A stretch of DNA of 5,903 nucleotides from Candidatus Latescibacterota bacterium (GTDB lineage: Bacteria; Krumholzibacteriota; Krumholzibacteriia; WVZY01; JAKEHA01), in contig JAKEHA010000238.1 in the NCBI GenBank assembly GCA_022615275.1, positions 1 through 5,903 on the forward strand, given 5' to 3'. The notes beneath the pieces were generated by a model. That model was not told the DNA's origin. It worked only from the letters and a program-made list of their open reading frames with translations, and did not search any database. The translations under genes and the position numbers were made by a program. Of the stretch, positions 1-5,903 are shown in pieces; the stretch's first letter is position 1, and every line of letters begins with the position of its first letter.

Positions 1-965
1 CCGAACGCTACGTGAAGCTCGCCCTCGGCGACGAACGCATCGACGTCGGCTATGTCGCGACCACGCGCGGGTGCAAGCACGCCTGCCGGCACTGCCCGCT
101 CCCGCCCGCCTACACGGGGTCGTTCTACGTGCTCCCGGTCGCGGCGGTGCTGGACGACGTGGCACGCGTGGTCGCCCGCGGCGCGCGCCACGTTACCTTC
201 GCCGACCCTGATTTCTTGAACGGACCCACGCACGCGTTGCGCGTCTCGCGCGAGTTCGCGCGTCGCTTCCCCGGCGCGACCTTCGATTACACCGCCAAGA
301 TCGAGCACCTCCTTCGCCACGACGACGTCGTCGCCGAGCTGCACGACCTCGGCAACGCGTTCGTCGTCTCCGCGGTCGAGTCGTTCCACGACGCCGTGCT
401 GCAGGCGCTCTCCAAGGGCCACACGCGCGCCGACGCGTTGTCGGTCATACGGCGCTTCCGCGCGCGAGGAGGCGTGCTGCGACCCACCTTCGTTCCCTTC
501 ACGCCCTGGGAGACGCGCGCGAGCTACGCTGAGATCTTCGACATCGTCGACGGCGAGGGGCTCGTCGGCCACGTCGATCCCGTGCAGTATTCGATCCGGT
601 TGCTCGTCCCCGAGAGATCCTTGTTGCTTGCATCCGAGGAGATGCGCCCGCACCTAGGCGGGTTCGACCCCGAGACGTTCTCGTACGCGTGGCGCCACCC
701 CGATCCGTCGATGGACGAATTGCAGCGCGCGCTAGCACGCACCGCGGCCGACTTGGCGGGTGCGAACGTCGACCACGAATCCGCCTTCGTGCGCATGCGC
801 GGGGCGGCAGGTGTGGCCGGCGCGGGACGATCCGTGCCGCGCCGCGCGGGGCGAGTGCCGCGTCTCACCGAGGACTGGTTCTGCTGAGCGGAGCCCACCG
901 AGGGCCAGTTGGGCTCTCTCCACGCATGGACGCGGCATGCCGGCGGCGAGGGAACGCTTGCGTGA
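1..965 (+). CDS. CUAEP-tail radical SAM selenoprotein, 5' end outside window, TGA at 885-887 read as selenocysteine
   Basis: This is a radical SAM enzyme. The [4Fe-4S] ligands CxxxCxxC lie at nucleotides 72-95 (Cys codons 72, 84, 93), after a beta-1 strand VGYVATTRG. Further core-like segments follow: FADPDFLNGP, a second-half strand VSAVES, RPTFVPFTPW, and DPVQYSIRLLVP. The frame is open to base 1 (in-window codons E-R-Y precede GTG at 12), so that GTG is probably an internal Val and an N-terminal region is missing. The C-terminus reads PRLTEDWFC, then TGA (885-887), then A-E-P-T-E-G-Q-L and 17 more residues to TGA at 963-965. C-U-A-E-P matches the tail I recall for the CUAEP/CCAEP-tail radical SAM family, in which the second position is Sec or Cys. 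The Cys-Sec pair near a flexible C-terminus suggests a redox relay or metal ligand (inference). The substrate is unknown. Nfu and ATP-grasp genes follow on the same strand. The radical SAM assignment is very sure and Sec decoding is likely; a conventional caller would wrongly stop at 887. Confidence 0.9.
885..887 (+). other. In-frame UGA predicted to encode selenocysteine
   Basis: The TGA follows a TGC Cys codon. The frame stays open for 25 codons afterwards, and the first codons (GCG GAG CCC) complete the family motif C-U-A-E-P, followed by T-E-G-Q-L. If this were a true stop, there would be no reason for the motif to continue in frame. Use of the codon would require SelA, SelB, SelC (tRNA-Sec) and SelD encoded elsewhere in the genome, which cannot be seen here. 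Confidence 0.83.
885..920 (+). promoter_or_regulatory. Candidate bacterial SECIS hairpin directly after the Sec UGA
   Basis: Two alternative hairpins can be read. Fold B pairs 900-906 with 912-918 (seven pairs, one G-U) and leaves the apical loop AGUUG at 907-911. Counting the U of UGA as 1, its loop G and U are positions 24 and 25, one base from the critical G23-U24 of the E. coli fdhF SECIS, and a G lies in the first two loop bases. Fold A is a perfect 7-bp stem, 891-897 with 910-916, with a 12-base loop. It can be lengthened through a bulge at C889 to G886-C920. Fold B fits the known SelB-binding geometry better. Both lie inside coding sequence, as bacterial SECIS elements do. The pairing is read directly; SelB binding is inferred. 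Confidence 0.68.
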
Positions 966-986
966 CTGCCGCGCGTTACCTATGAT
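958..986 (+). promoter_or_regulatory. Candidate sigma-70-type promoter for the Nfu gene, possibly leaderless
   Basis: TTGCGT (958-963) and TATGAT (981-986) are separated by 17 bases, and TATGAT differs from the -10 consensus at one base. Transcription would begin around 993-996, which is at or next to the ATG at 996. The gene also lacks a visible Shine-Dalgarno sequence, so a leaderless transcript is plausible. The -35 box overlaps the second TGA of the radical SAM gene. Read-through transcription from upstream is equally possible, in which case this would be an internal promoter. Confidence 0.45.
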
Positions 987-995
987 CGACTCGCC

Positions 996-1628
996 ATGGA
1001 AGAGCTGACCTTCAATTTCGAGCTTCCGGGAGGGCGCTCGGTGCGCATCACGGCGACACCGTCGATGATGCACCCCGAGCAGTGCACCTTCACGGTCAGC
1101 GAGCCGGTGTATCCGGGACAGTCCGCGTACTTCGGTGATCGCGACCAGTCGCGCGAGTCGGTGCTGATCGATCGGCTGTTCGCGATCGAGGGGGTGGCCG
1201 AGGTGCTCGTCAATCACGACACCGTGCGCGTGACACTCTTCGGCGACGCGAATTGGGAACTCAAGGCCCCGCGCGTGGGCGCCGCTATCCGCGACGCACT
1301 GGCGTCGGGCGCGCCCATTTCCGAGGCCGTCACCGAGGGCCAGCTGGACCCGCAGGAGACGCGCCGTCGCGTCCAGCAGGTGCTCGACTCCATCATCAAT
1401 CCCGCCGTCGCGAGCCATGGCGGCGTCGTGCGCCTGCTCGACGTCGCCAACAACACGGTGTTCCTCGAGTTCGGCGGCGGCTGCCAGGGGTGTGGCATGG
1501 TCAGCGTAACGCTCAAGTACGGCGTGGAACGCACCATTCGCGACGAAGTCCCCGAGGTCGGCGCCATCATGGACACCACCGACCACGCGGCGGGGCGCAA
1601 TCCCTACTACGCGCCGTCGTCGAAGTAG
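996..1628 (+). CDS. Nfu/NifU-type iron-sulfur cluster scaffold or carrier protein, 210 aa
   Basis: The protein has two domains. Residues 1 to about 100 resemble the Nfu N-terminal domain: a central S-x-L-x-x-x-LF-x-IEGV-like segment (VLIDRLFAIEGVAEVLV, residues 56-72), followed by a strand and a W-x-x-L-like segment. Residues about 120-200 form a NifU C-terminal domain, with helix RRRVQQVLDSIINPAVASHGG and the conserved GGGCQGCGM, whose Cys163 and Cys166 (CxxC) would bind a [4Fe-4S] cluster between two subunits. Known Nfu proteins carry Fe-S clusters to apo-enzymes in the cytoplasm. Lying between a radical SAM gene and an ATP-grasp gene, it may serve that radical SAM enzyme, which is inference; a general housekeeping Nfu is the alternative. 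The start is ATG at 996: upstream in-frame context offers nothing better and no Shine-Dalgarno sequence is visible. If the Sec codon is read, the gap to the upstream gene is only 30 bases. The 29 bases after its TAG lead to the next gene. Confidence 0.92.
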   Translation: MEELTFNFELPGGRSVRITATPSMMHPEQCTFTVSEPVYPGQSAYFGDRDQSRESVLIDRLFAIEGVAEVLVNHDTVRVTLFGDANWELKAPRVGAAIRDALASGAPISEAVTEGQLDPQETRRRVQQVLDSIINPAVASHGGVVRLLDVANNTVFLEFGGGCQGCGMVSVTLKYGVERTIRDEVPEVGAIMDTTDHAAGRNPYYAPSSK

Positions 1629-1657
1629 ACGCCGCTGCGCCCTTCTCCAAGCACGCG

Positions 1658-2911
1658 ATGAAGCCGCGCCTGCTCCTGCTGGTCCCGACCTCGACCTATC
1701 GCGCCGAGGCGTTCATTCGCGCCGCGCAGCGCCTGCCGGTCGACTTGAGCATCGCCTCCGAGTCGCCCAACTCGCTCTCGCACCTGCACCCCGTCGACCT
1801 GCCGACCTTCGACTTCACGAACCCGGCCGACGCCGCGGCGCGCGCGTATGCGCTCGCCCGGTCGCATCCCGTGGGCGCGGTGGTCGCGGTCGACGACCAG
1901 GCCACGCTGGCGGCGGCCGTGATCGCGGAGGCCCTCGGCCTCGCGCACAGTCCCGCGGAGGCGGTGCGCGCGGCCCTCGACAAACACCGCGCGCGCGAGC
2001 GCATGCGGGCCGCGAGCATCGCGCAGCCCGCGTATCGGCTGGTGCCGTTCGACGGCTACATGGACGCGGCGCGGTCGGTCTCGTATCCCGCCGTGGTCAA
2101 GCCGCTCGCGATGGCGGCCAGTCGCGGCGTCATCCGCGTCGACAACGCGTCGCAATTCGTCGACGCCTTCGCGCGTGTGGCGGCACTGGTGCAATCGAAC
2201 GCGTCCCGCATGGAGGAGTCGGCGCGCTCACACTTGCTGGTGGAATCGTACGTGCCCGGATGGGAAGTCGCGGTCGAGGGGTTGGTTCACAAGGGGCGCG
2301 CGCATGTCTTCGGCGTCTTCGACAAACCCGACCCCTTGCAAGGCCCGTACTTTCCCGAGACCATGTACGTGACACCGTCACGGCTCGGTGAAACGGCGGT
2401 CGAACGTATCGTCCACGTGACCGAGGCCGCGGTGCGCGCGGTCGGGCTCACGCACGGTCCCTTCCACGTCGAACTGCGCGGCAGCGGCGAAGGCGTCTTT
2501 CCCATCGAAGTGCACGCGCGCTCGATCGGCGGCTTGTGCTCGCGCGTGGTGCGCTTCGCCGACGGACGCTCCCTGGAGGACGTCATCCTGGCCGATGCGC
2601 TCGGGCTCCTGGGCGAGCTACCGGCGCTGGATGCGCGCGCCGCGGGGGTGTGGATGATGCAGTCTCCGCGTCGCGGCCGCTTCGAGTCGATGCGCGGCGT
2701 GGCGGCGGCGTGCGAGGTGGAAGGGATCGAAGAAGTGATCGTCGCGGCCAGACCGGGCCAATCGCTGGAGCCGCTGCCCGAAGGGTTCCTGTATACCGGC
2801 TTCGTCTTCGCGCGCGCACAAACGCCCGATGCGGTCGAGCGCGCCCTGCGCGCCGCCTTCGCGCGCCTCTCCCCCGTCATCGTGGGCGCCGAGGAAGGTC
2901 CCGCGGCCTAG
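1658..2911 (+). CDS. ATP-grasp domain ligase, 417 aa
   Basis: This appears to be an ATP-grasp enzyme of the carboxylate-amine/thiol ligase type, which activates a carboxylate as an acyl phosphate and joins it to a nucleophile. Residues 1-95 form a Rossmann-like pre-ATP-grasp domain (LLLLVP start; GAVVAVDDQ at 73-81). DKHRARERM (109-117) is the usual lid Lys segment. VVKP with Lys148 is the second ATP-binding Lys. LLVESYVPGWEVAVEG (193-208) supplies the adenine-side residues and a carboxylate. GPFHVELR (267-274, Glu272) and FPIEVHARSIGG (281-292, Glu284 and Arg288) are the Mg-ATP ligands. The C-terminal 100 residues are a small accessory domain, as in L-amino-acid ligase and biotin-carboxylase-like members. 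Substrates cannot be named. The reading frame is open far upstream, to ATG 1253 inside the Nfu gene, but homology begins at ATG 1658, which leaves a 29-base gap and no clear ribosome binding site. The stop overlaps the convergent lyase stop. Confidence 0.92.
   Translation: MKPRLLLLVPTSTYRAEAFIRAAQRLPVDLSIASESPNSLSHLHPVDLPTFDFTNPADAAARAYALARSHPVGAVVAVDDQATLAAAVIAEALGLAHSPAEAVRAALDKHRARERMRAASIAQPAYRLVPFDGYMDAARSVSYPAVVKPLAMAASRGVIRVDNASQFVDAFARVAALVQSNASRMEESARSHLLVESYVPGWEVAVEGLVHKGRAHVFGVFDKPDPLQGPYFPETMYVTPSRLGETAVERIVHVTEAAVRAVGLTHGPFHVELRGSGEGVFPIEVHARSIGGLCSRVVRFADGRSLEDVILADALGLLGELPALDARAAGVWMMQSPRRGRFESMRGVAAACEVEGIEEVIVAARPGQSLEPLPEGFLYTGFVFARAQTPDAVERALRAAFARLSPVIVGAEEGPAA
2908..2911. 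other. Convergent stop-codon overlap, CTAG
   Basis: The palindrome CTAG gives TAG to the plus-strand ATP-grasp gene (2909-2911) and TAG to the minus-strand lyase gene (2908-2910). The coding regions therefore meet tail to tail with a four-base overlap. No intrinsic terminator can fit between them, so each transcript must run into the antisense of the other gene. Confidence 0.9.
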
Positions 2912-5547
2912 CGCAGCAACACCAACTTCAGGGTCTCGCGCGCGGACCCCGCCCGCACGCGCAAGAAGTACACGCCGCTGGCCGCCGCGCCACCCGCGTG
3001 GTCGCGACCGTCCCACCAGAGCGCGTGCTCGCCGCCGGGCAAGTCACGCGCCACCAATCTCGCCACGAAACGCCCGGCGGCGTCGTAGATCGCGGCGTCC
3101 ACGTACCCGCGCGACGGAGTCGCGAACGATATTCGCACCGACGGATTGAACGGATTCGGATACGCACGCAGCGCGAGGCCCTCGCGCGGCGCGGGTGCGG
3201 GCACGTCGGTGGCCGACACGCGCACCAGGTACCTCCCGTCCAGAGCGGTCGGCACGACCTCCCCCTGGCACACGACCTCGCTGACGCCGTCGCCGAGGAT
3301 GCGAAAGGTCGCGTGCGGGCGGTCGATGTGCACGCGGGTGCCGTCGAAGGCGACCGTCGCGGGGGCGTCGTAGAAAGTGACGATGTCGCCGGCCGCGCAC
3401 GCGATCGAGCGCGCGTCGACGGCGAGGTAACGCGAGACGCCTTCGCTGCCCATGCGAACGACGGCCAGCTCGGCGTCGATGGCCAGGGAGCCGCAGCCCT
3501 CGGCGTCCGGGATCTCGAAGAGCGGCATGGGTGCCACCGGCCCGGCGCGATTGCCGCGCGCGAAGACGACGTCGATCGCGCCCGATGGCGCCTGGACCAC
3601 GCTGATCGTCCCCGCGGGGAACATCGACGAGTGCACCAACGGGGCGGGGTCGGTGTCGCGACGCGGCATCAAGAGCATCGCGAACTTCGGATTGACGGTG
3701 AACGACGTGAGCATCAGCATCTTCGAGTCCGGGTCCTCCGACTCGTTGTCGAACGAGAACACCTGCACGCCGGCGAACTTCGATTTCAGCGGGAAGATCG
3801 AATGTACGTCGAGGCGGGTACCGCCGACCGCCACGCCGATCGGGCCGGCCGGAATCGAGGTGTCGACGGTCGCCGCGTCCGGAAAGTGCGCGCACCAGTC
3901 GTACCGGTGCACGGCGCCGCTCTTCTCGATGTCGTCCTGCACGATGAGGTAGGTGGGAAAGTCCTCGCCGTGCACGACCAGCACGCGGCGCAGCGCGTGC
4001 TCGACGGGGTTCGCTCCGGCATAGCCCCACGACCAGTCGGTATCGGGGTAGGGAACGCCGGCGGCGTTGTAGGGGCTGTAGGTCGTGTAGGCGGCGGTGG
4101 CGTCGCCGCACAGGTGGTCCGCGAAGTCGGTCAGCATCGACGCGACGATGCGGCCGTCGGTGCCGATGGAGTTGCCCGCGTTGTGCTGGCCCGCCTGGTC
4201 GATGCGCACGATGTTGTGCGCTTCACTCTGCCGGGCGGTGGTTCCGGCGCCGTGGTCGACCACCAGCTTCTCGCCGAAGGCGGTCAGCGTGAATTGCGTC
4301 TGGTCCTCCTGCGCGTGCCCGCCCCGAAACTCCCCGCAAAAGAAGCTGATCGAGATGTCGTCGGAGGCGGCCCCGTCGGCCCAACCCGAGCGGTAGTAGT
4401 AGAGCCCGCGCGACTCCCACAGCACGCTCCTGGGCAGAATCGTGCCCGGGTTCACCGACGGCACGTCCTGGTGCCAGAGCACCGTGCCGGCCTTGTCGTT
4501 TTCGTCTCCCATGTCGACGCCGAGCGGCCCCGACGCGCGGTCCCAGAGATAGCGCGACAGCCCGCTGCCCCACTCCGACATCGCCCAGTCGAAATAGGCC
4601 GTGTGGCGCGCGAGCGGGTGAAAGTAGTCCGTCAGGTCGCCGAGGTTGTTCAGCCGGGCGCCCCCGCGCGGGTCGAGCTCATAGGCCAGCCAGCGCTCCA
4701 TCCATCGCAGGGCCCAGTCGTTCGAGTACTGCGACCCGTCGTAGCGATTGCGGGCGTGAAAGTAGTAGACCAAATGCCGCAGGCTCCAGAGGGCGTAGAG
4801 CGCACCCTCGCGATAGCACGCGTCGTCGGCCAGGTGCGCCTCGTGCCAGACCGCGTACAGCGCGTCGGAGCGCGCGAACGCCGCCGCGGTCAACGCCGGT
4901 TCGATCTCGCCGGCGAACGCGATCGCGGCCAGACCGAGCGACGCGGCCAGCATCGCCGATTTGTTGCTCACGTACGGCCGCCACAGCCAGATGTCGTAGC
5001 TCATGCCCGAGGTGATATACGCGATGTAGCTCGACGCCTCGGCGCGCATCTCCGCGCGCTCCTCCGGTGTGGCGACGAGGCCGAAGGTGTCGTAGCCGAT
5101 CGCGAGGGCGCGCAGGCGCAGGGCGGACCCGTACGCGTCGCTGTCGACGTCCCACGTGCGCGCGATGTGGAGTGTCAGGTCGCGCCCGAGCGCGAGCGCG
5201 GTCGAATCGACGGGGTCATCGAGGTAGGCCGCCAGTCCCAGGTTGACGATCGGCTCCTGCGCGAAGTCGTTGGCGATGAGCGAGTCGAAGGGAACCACGG
5301 GGTACTCGGTCTGGACGACGTCGCGGATGAACGCGTACGCGTCGGCGGGAGCACCCGGACTCTGGACGCGCGCGCGCAAGCCGGGGAGATCGGCCGGCCC
5401 GTAGAGCAGCGAGGGATGACGGGCGAAATAGAGCGAGTCGGGGTCGAGGGCGGCCCGGACCGACGGCACCGCGATCGTTCCGAGGAACGTCATCGCGACC
5501 GCGAGCAGCAACCGCGCGCGTGGGAGGAACTGGTTCTTGATGGGCAT
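2908..5547 (-). CDS. Secreted heparinase II/III-like polysaccharide lyase with C-terminal FlgD-like domain, 879 aa
   Basis: Residues 1-32 form a signal peptide: basic MPIKNQFLPRAR, hydrophobic LLLAVAMTFLGTIAV, likely cleavage after VRA. Residues about 40-345 look like the alpha/alpha-barrel half of heparinase/alginate lyases, with SNKSAMLAASLGLAAIAF (194-211) at the place where an N-H or N-W pair is usual, and Tyr-rich YREGALYALWSLRHLVYYF (245-263). Residues about 380-680 form the beta-sandwich Hepar_II_III domain: GLYYYRSGW, GGHAQEDQTQFTL (409-421), VVDHGAG and HNIVRID (444-450). The last 85 residues, from YPNPFNP (796-802) through ASGVYFLRV to KLVLLR, are a FlgD-like / type A sorting-like domain that suggests export across or attachment to the outer membrane. 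The expected role is beta-elimination of an acidic polysaccharide outside the cytoplasm; the substrate is unknown. I chose M at 5545-5547 because it starts the signal peptide and follows a G-rich ribosome binding site. The longest start, at 5667, lies upstream of the promoter, and ATG at 5575-5577 has no such site. Confidence 0.88.
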   Translation of the reverse strand: MPIKNQFLPRARLLLAVAMTFLGTIAVPSVRAALDPDSLYFARHPSLLYGPADLPGLRARVQSPGAPADAYAFIRDVVQTEYPVVPFDSLIANDFAQEPIVNLGLAAYLDDPVDSTALALGRDLTLHIARTWDVDSDAYGSALRLRALAIGYDTFGLVATPEERAEMRAEASSYIAYITSGMSYDIWLWRPYVSNKSAMLAASLGLAAIAFAGEIEPALTAAAFARSDALYAVWHEAHLADDACYREGALYALWSLRHLVYYFHARNRYDGSQYSNDWALRWMERWLAYELDPRGGARLNNLGDLTDYFHPLARHTAYFDWAMSEWGSGLSRYLWDRASGPLGVDMGDENDKAGTVLWHQDVPSVNPGTILPRSVLWESRGLYYYRSGWADGAASDDISISFFCGEFRGGHAQEDQTQFTLTAFGEKLVVDHGAGTTARQSEAHNIVRIDQAGQHNAGNSIGTDGRIVASMLTDFADHLCGDATAAYTTYSPYNAAGVPYPDTDWSWGYAGANPVEHALRRVLVVHGEDFPTYLIVQDDIEKSGAVHRYDWCAHFPDAATVDTSIPAGPIGVAVGGTRLDVHSIFPLKSKFAGVQVFSFDNESEDPDSKMLMLTSFTVNPKFAMLLMPRRDTDPAPLVHSSMFPAGTISVVQAPSGAIDVVFARGNRAGPVAPMPLFEIPDAEGCGSLAIDAELAVVRMGSEGVSRYLAVDARSIACAAGDIVTFYDAPATVAFDGTRVHIDRPHATFRILGDGVSEVVCQGEVVPTALDGRYLVRVSATDVPAPAPREGLALRAYPNPFNPSVRISFATPSRGYVDAAIYDAAGRFVARLVARDLPGGEHALWWDGRDHAGGAAASGVYFLRVRAGSARETLKLVLLR

Positions 5548-5552
5548 CCCGT

Positions 5553-5574
5553 CCCCCCCGGCCTCGCGCCGGGG
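5553..5574 (-). promoter_or_regulatory. Ribosome binding site with flanking hairpin before the lyase start
   Basis: On the minus strand, a perfect 7-bp inverted repeat CCCCGGC/GCCGGGG (5574-5568 with 5562-5556, loop of five) runs directly into the G-rich GGGGGGGAC tract. That tract is the only Shine-Dalgarno-like sequence before the ATG at 5547. The hairpin would hide part of the tract, so it could lower or regulate translation. The stem is seen; regulation is inferred. Confidence 0.45.
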
Positions 5575-5600
5575 CATCGACTGGTGTGGATCGTTCGCGC

Positions 5601-5620
5601 GGGCCGTCCCCCATCGGCCC
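5601..5620 (-). promoter_or_regulatory. Hairpin in the lyase 5' leader
   Basis: A perfect 6-bp inverted repeat, GGGCCG and CGGCCC, separated by eight bases, lies in the predicted untranslated leader just after the transcription start. It has no following T-run, so it is not an intrinsic terminator. It could stabilise the mRNA 5' end. Confidence 0.4.
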
Positions 5621-5632
5621 TGTAACCGGTTT

Positions 5633-5661
5633 AGTCTAGGCCAGTTCGACGCTGCAGTCAA
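5633..5661 (-). promoter_or_regulatory. Sigma-70-type promoter of the lyase gene
   Basis: On the minus strand, TTGACT (5661-5656) and TAGACT (5638-5633) are spaced by 17 bases; each -35 and -10 hexamer is close to consensus. Predicted initiation near 5626 falls in the 8-bp palindrome AACCGGTT (5624-5631), which could be an operator. This gives a leader of about 80 nt and rules out the in-frame ATG at 5667. Confidence 0.65.
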
Positions 5662-5685
5662 ACCCATATCGAGGGACCGCCACCC

Positions 5686-5903
5686 TCACGAATGCCTTCC
5701 TCCGGGCTGAAGGGTATCGTGTGCGCGCGACGCGACGGCGACCGCATCCCGTTCGAAGCGATTGTCCCGGTAGTAGTGCCCGCCGCGCGCCGAACAGATT
5801 ACCGACGCGAGCACGTACGCCGGGACGAAGAACTGCTCGAACTGATCCAGGATTACGACCAATGGCTTTGCGTCGAGCCGCGCCGCCGCTTCGAGCATCC
5901 CGG
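5686..5903 (-). pseudogene. 3' remnant of an nSTAND-type NTPase gene, continues past right edge
   Basis: The minus-strand frame is open from the right edge to TGA at 5686-5688. Near its start it reads KPLVVILDQFEQFFVP, with hydrophobic strand plus DQFEQFF. This closely matches the Walker B region of nSTAND NTPases (pattern hhhhDQFEEhh), regulatory or defence-type ATPases usually many hundreds of residues long. The roughly 40 residues that follow do not resemble the rest of such a domain (no sensor Arg segment is visible), and the frame then stops, so the gene looks truncated or frameshifted. The opposite strand is also open, from ATG 5692 to the edge, in the exactly complementary frame with similar codon-position composition, so composition does not decide the strand. 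I favour the minus strand because of the motif. It ends just upstream of the lyase promoter and is not otherwise linked to it. Confidence 0.42.

Noticed and set aside
12..887. Radical SAM gene as a complete GTG-to-TGA protein of 291 residues
   Set aside because: The frame is open upstream to base 1, so the GTG is probably internal, and the TGA is better read as selenocysteine given the C-U-A-E-P tail and hairpin.
732..1586. Minus-strand open frame of 284 codons opposite the radical SAM end and the Nfu gene
   Set aside because: It covers well-supported Nfu domains and the Sec tail on the other strand; the translation is rich in His, Arg and Ala with no recognisable motif.
1253..1657. N-terminal extension of the ATP-grasp frame to ATG 1253
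   Set aside because: The extra 135 residues overlap the Nfu coding region, are Arg-rich without a fold signature, and the protein family begins at the Met at 1658.
2880..2940. Bidirectional terminator between the convergent genes
   Set aside because: The stops overlap, and no stem followed by a T-run is present on either strand near the junction.
2536..5625. Plus-strand open frame of about 1029 codons across the lyase gene
   Set aside because: It is antisense to a gene with clear domains, signal peptide and promoter. The translation is Arg/Gly/Val/His-rich low-complexity sequence typical of antisense frames in GC-rich DNA, and it starts inside the ATP-grasp gene.
5548..5667. Longer lyase starts at 5667 or 5577
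   Set aside because: ATG 5667 lies upstream of the -35 box, so it would not be on the transcript. ATG 5577 has no ribosome binding site and would put ten residues before the signal peptide.
5692..5903. Plus-strand gene starting at ATG 5692 and running off the right edge
   Set aside because: No suitably spaced Shine-Dalgarno sequence or convincing promoter is seen, and the translation is unrecognised, whereas the opposite strand carries a specific NTPase motif. It is not fully excluded and is kept as a finding.

Overview
The window is a GC-rich bacterial segment, close to gap-free in coding density. It most likely comes from a deep-branching FCB-group lineage such as Candidatus Eisenbacteria or Krumholzibacteriota. 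The main clue is the secreted minus-strand protein, which ends in a FlgD-like / type A sorting-like domain beginning YPNPFNP and closing on KLVLLR, a tail typical of those lineages. The taxonomic placement is an inference from this tail and the base composition only.

Left half (1-2911, plus strand): three closely spaced genes in one direction. The first is a radical SAM enzyme whose 5' end lies outside the window. Its apparent stop at 885-887 is a TGA directly after a Cys codon, and the same frame continues as A-E-P-T-E-G-Q-L to a second TGA at 963-965. The product therefore ends in the motif C-U-A-E-P, which I recognise as the signature of the CUAEP/CCAEP-tail radical SAM (seleno)protein family. 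A hairpin directly downstream has a loop GU almost exactly where the Escherichia coli fdhF SECIS has its own. I therefore annotate a selenoprotein ending at 965, not a protein ending at 887. It is followed by a two-domain Nfu/NifU-type iron-sulfur scaffold (996-1628), possibly with its own leaderless promoter, and by an ATP-grasp ligase (1658-2911). Together they look like a small pathway: a radical SAM selenoenzyme, an Fe-S carrier that could serve it, and a ligase that would form an amide or similar bond. The product is unknown.

Right half (minus strand): a large exported heparinase II/III-like polysaccharide lyase (2908-5547) with a signal peptide and the C-terminal FlgD-like domain. It has a good sigma-70-type promoter (5633-5661) and a 5' leader of about 80 nt with two strong hairpins, one next to the start codon. 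It converges on the ATP-grasp gene, and the two stop codons share the palindrome CTAG (2908-2911), so no intergenic terminator is possible there. Upstream of the lyase, at the right edge, is the truncated end of a minus-strand gene. It carries a Walker-B-like DQFEQFF motif of the nSTAND NTPase type but ends soon after it, and it is probably a remnant.

No tRNA, rRNA, CRISPR array, insertion sequence or long repeat is visible. No stretch longer than 300 bases lacks a gene.
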